From the NCBI GenBank assembly GCA_024036415.1, contig JAMWET010005499.1, forward strand, positions 124,001 through 188,000: a stretch of 64,000 nucleotides of DNA. Reading direction: 5' to 3'. Shown piece after piece: positions 57,601-64,000 of the stretch. How positions within the stretch are numbered: the stretch's first letter is position 1; each line of letters starts with the position of its first letter. The stretch is from Prochilodus magdalenae. Lineage: Eukaryota; Chordata; Actinopteri; Characiformes; Prochilodontidae. A model generated the notes under the pieces. That model was not told the origin of the DNA. It worked only from the letters and a program-made list of their open reading frames with translations, and searched no databases. A program made the translations under genes and the position numbers.

Positions 57601-58030
57601 CCTGTCACCGTAAGCAGTTAAGGTCATAGGGCAGAGGAAGCTACCTTGCATGTTGCAGGTATATAGAGTATATTGCACAGTCATATGCGGTTTAAACATT
57701 TCTGCTCAAGGTAATATGTATGTATGTATGTTATGTTGTAGTGTTAATACACACTTTAGGGAATAAACTTAATTATGGCAATGTTAAATAAGCAGTAACT
57801 GTGTATAGCTGTATTTCTGGTTGACTAAAAGAAGTAGCATTACTGGGCATGAAGAAAAAAAGAACACAATTAAATATGACATGTGTGCCGCCTCGAGTCC
57901 CACTTTCTGGAATATATTTGCATGAGCTTTTTGGTTATTTGGTTATTTATTACCTTTGCATTCCCAGGCTCACAAAGATGGTCTGACTCCATATTTACAT
58001 ATTTAAATCAGCCATTATACTGATGAAGAT
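54625..58030. other. non-coding with TA, CA and TAA microsatellites
   Basis: (TA)n at about 55712-55732, CA-rich at 56325-56372, TAA-rich at 56970-57018. 54880-54905 holds 'gtgtagtgtgtagtgt'. The 104-codon minus frame at 54603-54917 overlaps the Tc1-D end and has no domain. No gene recognised. Confidence 0.4.
56968..57260. repeat. dispersed repeat with TAA microsatellite
   Basis: A taa-rich run is followed by 'aactttatttatatagaact' and 'ctcaaagttcttcacaat', a string pair seen in a very common teleost repeat ('tttatttatatagcac...caaagtgcttcaca'). One copy only here. Confidence 0.5.
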
Positions 58031-58524
58031 AAGCTCACCGGACAAAAAAGTCATCACCTTGCGAGTTTAATGTGGTAGTAATTTCAGGCTCCTGCAGATG
58101 GCGCTACACAAGGATGATGGGTCTATAAATTCCCTGAGGGGTGTGAGTGACAGGATTCATAGATTGAGAAGAGGAGGGACAGTGCAGTGAATGTCTCGTT
58201 CCATGTGTGGAAAATGGCTCCAAAGCAGATGTTAATGATTGTCTAAAAGGAGTGGTTGCATTTGGACACACCAAAGACTATAGTGAGGGAAGCTGAATAT
58301 ACAGGTGTATGGAAGGTCACGGTGGCTAAAATATCAGTCTACAAAAATTTCTGCACAGAATTGTGCCAGGGAAGGCATCCACAAAATCTGGACCAGCTTC
58401 ACAATTCTCTGATGCAAGAGTGGCTGAACATTGATGTGGCCTACATCCAGAAACCTGTCCAGTTTAGGTATTATGTGTTGTTAGGTTCATTTGAGTCACA
58501 GGTGACATTTTGTCCGGTGAGCTT
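58031..58524 (+). mobile_element. Tc1-B copy 3, with perfect 17-bp inverted termini
   Basis: The left end 'aagctcaccggacaaaa' (58031-58047) and right end 'ttttgtccggtgagctt' (58508-58524) are exact inverted complements. The interior has the upstream block ('gcagatggcgctaca', 'tctcgttccatgtgtgg'), an N-terminal remnant, and the C-terminal helix NLDQLHNSLMQEWLNIDVAY (58387-58446). The DDE core is deleted, leaving about 494 bp. TA is present at the left (58030-58031) but not clearly at the right. The 111-codon frame from 58256 is a remnant and not a gene. Confidence 0.93.
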
Positions 58525-59215
58525 GACAAGCAAGAAGCATTATTATCACTTATTATTATCAGCATATATGTTTTCGTGTTCCTTTAACTAACACACCTGA
58601 ACCAGGTATCAGCCTTCTACAGACGTTTAGAGTAGAAATGTGTCAGGAGAACAGAGAAACACCTCACGCTACCAAATTTTAGAAAAGCATATTTTAGAAA
58701 AGCATATTTTTCAAAGAGAAAAGCCAGAAACCCCCTGGCAGCGGGAGAAACGCGCTTCGTCCCTGGCTTGCTCATCTTGAAATCTATCAGGTAGGATGTT
58801 GGCTAATTAAATCGTGAGGCTTTGGCTGTGTAGGCCTATTGACCAGCCAGCAACATGTCCAACAAGCCTCCCGTGCTAAGATTGGGAGTAGTTTATGAGG
58901 ACTATGAATGGATGGCAAAACATTCCTTCCGCTTCCAGGATTGGCTACATGCCATTCGTGTCCCACTGATATTACATTTACAAACATGTCAGTGTATGTA
59001 CAGTAAAAGTAAAAGACATTTTAATCATAGGCATCTTTCAGAACCACCCTGTGTGCATGTTCCAGATAAAACCTCCAGTACTTTTTGCATGGCATTGTCC
59101 ACCATAACTACACTTTTTCTTGAAGATCATAAAAAAAACTTTTTCTTGATTTCCAAAGATGCTTTTGTATTAACTGGCGAGTTTGAGATATTTTGAAACC
59201 TGGAATTGCAGCGGG
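58525..59215. other. non-coding; unexplained 113-codon frame
   Basis: 58855-59196 (+) opens with ATG in a fair context and begins MSNKPPVLRLGVVYEDYEW. I recognise no family, and a 66-codon minus frame overlaps it. Local duplication 'agaaaagcatatttt' at 58680-58712. Probably chance, but it is the cleanest unexplained frame in this part. Confidence 0.25.
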
Positions 59216-59522
59216 GCCCACCTTTGACATGTAGGAGACGTCCAAAAAACGTGTAAGCGGTTTGTTGTCACTGGACACACATCTAGAAAGATTTGTGCCA
59301 CTCCACCTCCACCCTTATCTCAAAAACTGCAGGAACTGTGTGAGAATATTCAAGCTCCATGGGAAGGATTATCACAGGACACCATTAGGAACCTCTACAA
59401 CTCCAGACTGAGATTGACATGTTGTGTTAGAGACACAACTTCTGTATGCGTAGTTCAATAAATATTACCATATCAGTCTCAATCATGGTCATCATGTATT
59501 GTTCTTGGTAACCTTTAGAATA
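59216..59522 (+). mobile_element. Tc1-A copy 14, 3' half
   Basis: Starts in the eroded DDQ-type region and carries 'gtttgttgtcactggacaca', the shared deletion junction ('tgccactccacctccaccct'), the C-terminal block with 'gaacctctacaactccag', and 'ttgttcttggtaaccttta'. Both terminal repeats are absent. Confidence 0.85.
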
Positions 59523-61320
59523 GAGCCAGTTTCATACAGTTTTGTGTTTTATATTTGTGGACCAATTCTGGCATTGATACTCTGTACCAACAATGTATGT
59601 GTGCCAAATTTGGGCCATGTGTATTGATTATGCTCACTTTACATTATCTGGGCCAAGGACCCAGCCACACACTTACATACATTTGTTACAAACTGAATGA
59701 CAGTTTTGTGTAGGTCTAAGTAAACTGGGACGGAACCCAAAGATGTGGCCCACAAGTGTTGTAGACAAATTTTGCTAACTATGTATCAGCTAAAATACAT
59801 CAGTACCTCTGTTTTTGGTAACAAGGCTAACTGCTAAAACGCAGACGTGGCACAGATCATTTATCCTGAAATTCAGTACAGAACTACTGTAATCTAAAAC
59901 AATTCAGGGGGATGGGAGGTGTGGTATCTGGTTGACATTTACTAAGGTTATTCTGCTGTATCTGGTAATAACCTAGTCTTAATTCTGAGGTTAGTTCTAA
60001 AGTCAGGGCTATGATGTATCCCAGCTTGAAGAGAGCTTTAGATTCAATGGTGAACAGTAATAATGGCTAATCACCTGGCTGGTAAAATGTTGCCTCATGT
60101 ATTACGATTGGCTAGTAGACTGCAGGAACAAGGGATAGAAAAGAACTTGCCAATCGGAGTATGAGGCGGCAACCCACTAACCAATCGTAGCTCTAGCGGT
60201 AGGCCTGTCAGAATACGGGTGGGGATTAAAATAAGACAGAATGGAGGAGAAAGAAACAGCACAGGCTAGCCGCAGCGCCTCAGTACTGGCTGTCAGCCGG
60301 CTGGCCGTCTGGGATTACTCCAGATTGGAGCTCATTAGCGTCCCACTGAGAATCCCGCTAAATGGTATCAAGCTGCTATTTTAGAGGAAGTAATCTCGAG
60401 ATGGTAATTGTACTGCTTGAATTATTTCAAAGAGGTCGGCAAGTTCAGGGAGATACCTGCTCCTTGCAGAGCGAAAAAAATACTCTGGCGTTTCTGAGTG
60501 GAAAGTTGCTTGATGTTGGTCTAGCCAGTGAGTCGTTAGAGTCCAAATTCAAGACAGTTGCGCTGGAGGCGGTGGATTTGTCAGCCTCTTTAAATAGATT
60601 ACTAAATGGTGTAACAATGGATACACAAAGGTGTTTTCCACCCCTGGCACAGATCCAGCAGTAGACAAGATCAAGATGATGGGCTTGCTCTTCAGATAGG
60701 CCTGACCCTGAAAGATGAGCACTGCTAATAGTCTAATTACATGAGCCTCCTCAAGAGTGCACACATTGCAAATGCCACCACTCTCATCAGAAGGAGGGGG
60801 GGCGGGGGGGTTGGAAGGAAACCCTACACTAATCCTACTGTACTTCTCTCACACGAGTACTTTAAACTTGATAGAACGTTAAGCTCTTTCGCTCTTTCCA
60901 CACCCAATGCCCCAGTGAGGGTTCAAACAAGACCCTTGAGAAGATGTAGGAACTAAAGGCTTATCACTTCCAAAATAATACAAAAAGTTCACCGGGTTAT
61001 GTCCTGTTATGCTTTTCCTTATAGCTACTGTAATGGCCTTCTCCCAGGCTGGCAGTTCATGCACCCAGTTACGGATAGGCTTTCTCTTTCTGCAGCAGCT
61101 CCTGTTTCAACTCCATATCTCCATCTCGAGCTTCCTTATCAGGTGACTTCAGTGTCTAACATTGCTTTTGAGGGAAGCAGGACTCTGCAAATTGATGGTA
61201 AACCTCAACTGAGAGAGACATTTGAAATTTTGGAGCAAGGTAATGCTGGCATTGGAGACTCGAACCCAAGTTACATCATTACTCCTAACTAACTGGACTA
61301 GTTATCATGACTCATTCGCA
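59523..61320. other. non-coding; two unexplained frames 60362-60664 and 60999-61292
   Basis: The frames of 100 and 97 codons are on the same strand. The second has an acceptor-like 'tttctctttctgcag' near 61093 and donor-like 'cttatcaggtgact' and 'gagcaaggtaatg' downstream. No domain is recognisable and no complete exon chain could be built. G-run 'aggagggggggcggggggg' at about 60793-60810. Confidence 0.25.
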
Positions 61321-62380
61321 CAACAAACAACCAGTCCCGATATTAATTTGCTCTGAGCAGCGTTAGCATGTTGGAGTGATATATTCCCTTAACAGATGGA
61401 ATGAAATAAAAGGTTTGAGCAGATTCTTTTAGAAAGTGAGAAAGAAGACACCGTACATTTTCCTCCCTCGTTTTGGCAGTCTAAATGATAGAGGGGCCCA
61501 GATCAGGTAACCTTACCAAAGAGCTGAGGGCACAACGTTGGAGCAGGAATCTAATATGGAGATGCAGAAATTACAGACAGGGCTCGGGATGAATAATTCA
61601 GTCAAGACTGCCAGTTCGCTAATTAATTAATCATCAAGCACCTCTCCACTGGGGGTTATGTGAGAGCCAGACAAATGAACTGTTTGCATTCGGCTGTCTC
61701 TCAGAGTGCTGCTCACTGTAAGTTTTAATCAACTCAAGAGTTTGGTGCCATACAGAAGCGTGTAACGGTTTGGCTTAAATGCTTCATTTCCTTTTACATT
61801 GATTTCCGGAATATCCAAGGAAGCGTAGGAGAACGTTATGAAGAAGACTCCAGAGAAAAGAACTCTAATCAATATGTCTAAGGAGAAAGGTACAGCATTT
61901 ACAATAAAGCCTGCCAGCTGGTTCTTGGATCGACATACAGTTCTAGCAAGAACCCTTGCTGTTAAGACACAGAAGACTCTCTAAATGTTTTTAACAGTGT
62001 AATCCTGATCAGATCCTACATATTATTTACATCACATAAATAATCACATTCCAGAAATAGGAATTGTGGGTTGATGTCAACGACATAAACCTTTATCAAA
62101 TGAGGACATTTTCTGCAATATAATGCAAAGCTCAGAGACCCATCATTCCTGTTCCCTTTGTTCCTGTTCAGTTTCATAACCACACCATCTTCAAAGCTCC
62201 AAAAATCTAAACTAGACAGGAACTGCTCAACCAATTCATGGAGCAGATCCACCAGAACATCAGAACTGCCCACAGCATTGATACTTAGCGCACTTTAGAT
62301 AACAGCCTAGTTTTTTCCATTGCTAATCAAGGGTCAGAGAGCTAACCGGTGTCTGGTTACAGTGAGCTAGTCTGGGAGTG
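61321..62380. other. non-coding; complex block 61500-61860
   Basis: 61500-61860 is repeat-free with 'aattaattaatcatcaagca', 'gggatgaataattcagtcaa' and 'tacattgatttccgga', dense in homeobox-type cores. The block has the texture of a developmental conserved non-coding element. No coding support. Confidence 0.35.
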
Positions 62381-62720
62381 GACTACAAGCAGAGATAAGT
62401 GGGGGGATGCTTGTAGAAAGTGGGGTCTTTGGGTTCTAACTGCAAAAATGCTGCAGCTCCATCCAGTCCATCATGGCCAGCTCCCCTGTTAACGACCTTA
62501 TGAAGCCCTCTCAGGAAGACCCGGAGAGGCCGGCCAGCAGCTGGCGGAGGGGGGCTTGAAGAATTGGAACGGGAAAAAGGGAAATGGGAGTGAAAAAGAA
62601 AAAGAGGTCGCGGTTTCCAACTCCCCATCCATGTTGAGTCATAGGTAGTGAAGAGGACCAAGGGCAACAAGGCTTGGAATACAGGTCTACGTGAATCATT
62701 TAAGGCTGTTTTCCTGGACG
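62381..62720. other. GC-richer block with short ATG frame
   Basis: A 28-codon frame at 62473-62559 (+) starts in a good context ('tccatcatggcc') and reads MASSPVNDLMKPSQEDPERP. No splice donor follows in frame. A 95-codon minus frame overlaps. It could be a first exon, but this is unproven. Confidence 0.2.
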
Positions 62721-64000
62721 CAGATTAAGCCGAGTTGTTGAATTAAGTTATCCTGTCAACAAGGACTTATTAGTGTAGGACTAGCCTCATTTTATAGGCA
62801 ACAGTATTGCTTAGACAAGCAGCACTACGGTAATGGAATAAGCCCTTACATTTGGTGAAGAGGGAGCGCATGTCAAATGCAAGTTAGTCGTTTTCTTCGG
62901 TTCAGATATCCACACACAAATGTGACAAGGCAGGATTTACTGCCTTCTTCTGTCGCACAGTTGCCGTGCACACAGTCAGACTCCCTCCACAGGGAAACAA
63001 AACCACATCCAAATGTCACTGTAGAGGTCACAATGGCTGAGACTGTTGAGTCTAGTCTAGGACAAGCTTTAATTTGTGTCCAGAGAGCCGCCTTTACACA
63101 GTATTTAGGAAATTCATATCCAGTGTTTGCAATTTTGAACAGCTATGTCCATATTCTCTCCATTTGCTATATTTTACACTCTTACAAGGACACTCCAGCC
63201 AACATGAAAAGTGTAGCCAATGCTGCATCTGTTCTAAACATGCTTTCTTGCATCATACTGTGGTGCTGGAGTAGTCTCTAGAGTGAGACTAGGAAAAAGA
63301 CAAGGAAAACCCCTTTCTGATAGTGTTTCCTAAAGATGGGCTCTTTTTTATATTAGCTAGCGAATGCAGAGAGAAGGTACGTTGCTAATGCTACATTAAG
63401 GGAATACATTTTGCAGCTGTGTGTATGGACTAACAGATCATCATCTAGGAATAGGGTGGGCACTTTCACCAAGAAGAAGGACATGATAAAAGTGGAGTAG
63501 AACAGGATTAAAATCATAACCCAGCCTATATAACACATAAATGAGTGCTTTACTCACCTGATTTTGTGGAATGGATTAGCCTAGACATGATCTTACTAAC
63601 TGATTAACATTTAGAGGGCTGACCTGCAGTCACAATCTCACATGACCTTGTTAAACCAATGAAATGCAAGACATTTCTTTTGACACGGACATGAGTCAAT
63701 GGCACACATAATATTGTTAGCATGTAAACATTATAAATAGTTCATCCCGAAAAGATGACTAATAGGAGTCCATCCAGGTATTGCGCTGGACGTAGAACTG
63801 GAAGTTGAAAAAACGGATTGCCTGGGTTAAAAGTGGACGTGTGGCCACCCAAACTAAGAATGACTAAAGCATTAGCTACCTTGCTAAGCTAATGTTAGAA
63901 AGCTATGTAGATATCTTACCACATTTGGGCTTCTTTTTATTGCTAAAGCGGTAATAAAACATGTCCCTGGGATTCATTTGTGTTGAATAAAGATTTAATC
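62721..64000. other. non-coding, nothing recognised
   Basis: Unique-looking DNA to the window edge. The 134-codon frame at 62877-63281 (+) overlaps another same-strand frame in a different phase and shows no domain. Confidence 0.35.

Overview
The window reads as nuclear DNA of a ray-finned (teleost) fish. It holds no intact protein-coding gene, rRNA or functional tRNA gene that I can support. The evidence for a teleost is the density of Tc1-like DNA transposon relics, tRNA-headed SINEs with the tail 'taagtcgctctggataagag', an RTE/BovB-like LINE, a hAT-type element with an 8-bp target duplication, and long simple repeats. The SINE type recalls otophysan fishes (characins, catfishes, electric fishes), but that is only an impression. 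The layout suits an intergenic region or very large intron.

The dominant component is one internally deleted Tc1-like family, here called Tc1-A: 14 recognisable copies, 7 per strand, with inverted termini resembling 'cactcatcatcaaaagaat' next to TA. Most informative copies share one deletion junction that fuses the first-catalytic-Asp region of the transposase to its C-terminus. The family therefore probably spread from one deleted founder. Four further Tc1-like families are present as shortened relics: Tc1-B (3 copies), Tc1-C, Tc1-D and Tc1-E (1 each).

Region by region. 1-2.5 kb: Tc1-A and a Tc1-B/Tc1-A chimera. 4.6-7.3 kb: an eroded RTE-type LINE with endonuclease and reverse transcriptase remains. 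7.3-18 kb: mostly unique DNA with three Tc1-A copies, a CA-bearing dispersed repeat and one palindromic repeat. 18.1-18.6 kb: Tc1-C. 20.3-23.7 kb: a GATA microsatellite, a duplicated 245-bp segment, an ACT-type trinucleotide domain and a composite bounded by 70-bp direct repeats. 24.8-32.7 kb: repeat-dense, with three SINEs, Tc1-E split by a SINE, an LTR relic with primer-binding site, and Tc1-A copies. 33-36.6 kb: mostly unique. 37.3-38.3 kb: a 54-bp minisatellite open in one frame throughout. 38.8-40.3 kb: a long pyrimidine tract switching to a purine tract. 40.5-46.5 kb: Tc1-A copies, one interrupted by a 908-bp hAT-like element. 48.3-48.6 kb: a foldback next to a Tc1-B fragment. 51.6-59.5 kb: more Tc1-A, Tc1-D and a Tc1-B copy with perfect 17-bp termini. 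59.5-64 kb: repeat-poor unique DNA.

Between the repeats are several compositionally complex, repeat-free blocks rich in homeodomain-like TAAT cores. They would be the first places to look for conserved non-coding elements. I could not run alignments, so that remains inference. No genes act together here; the interactions visible are among transposons, as nested insertions, chimeras and loss of catalytic regions.
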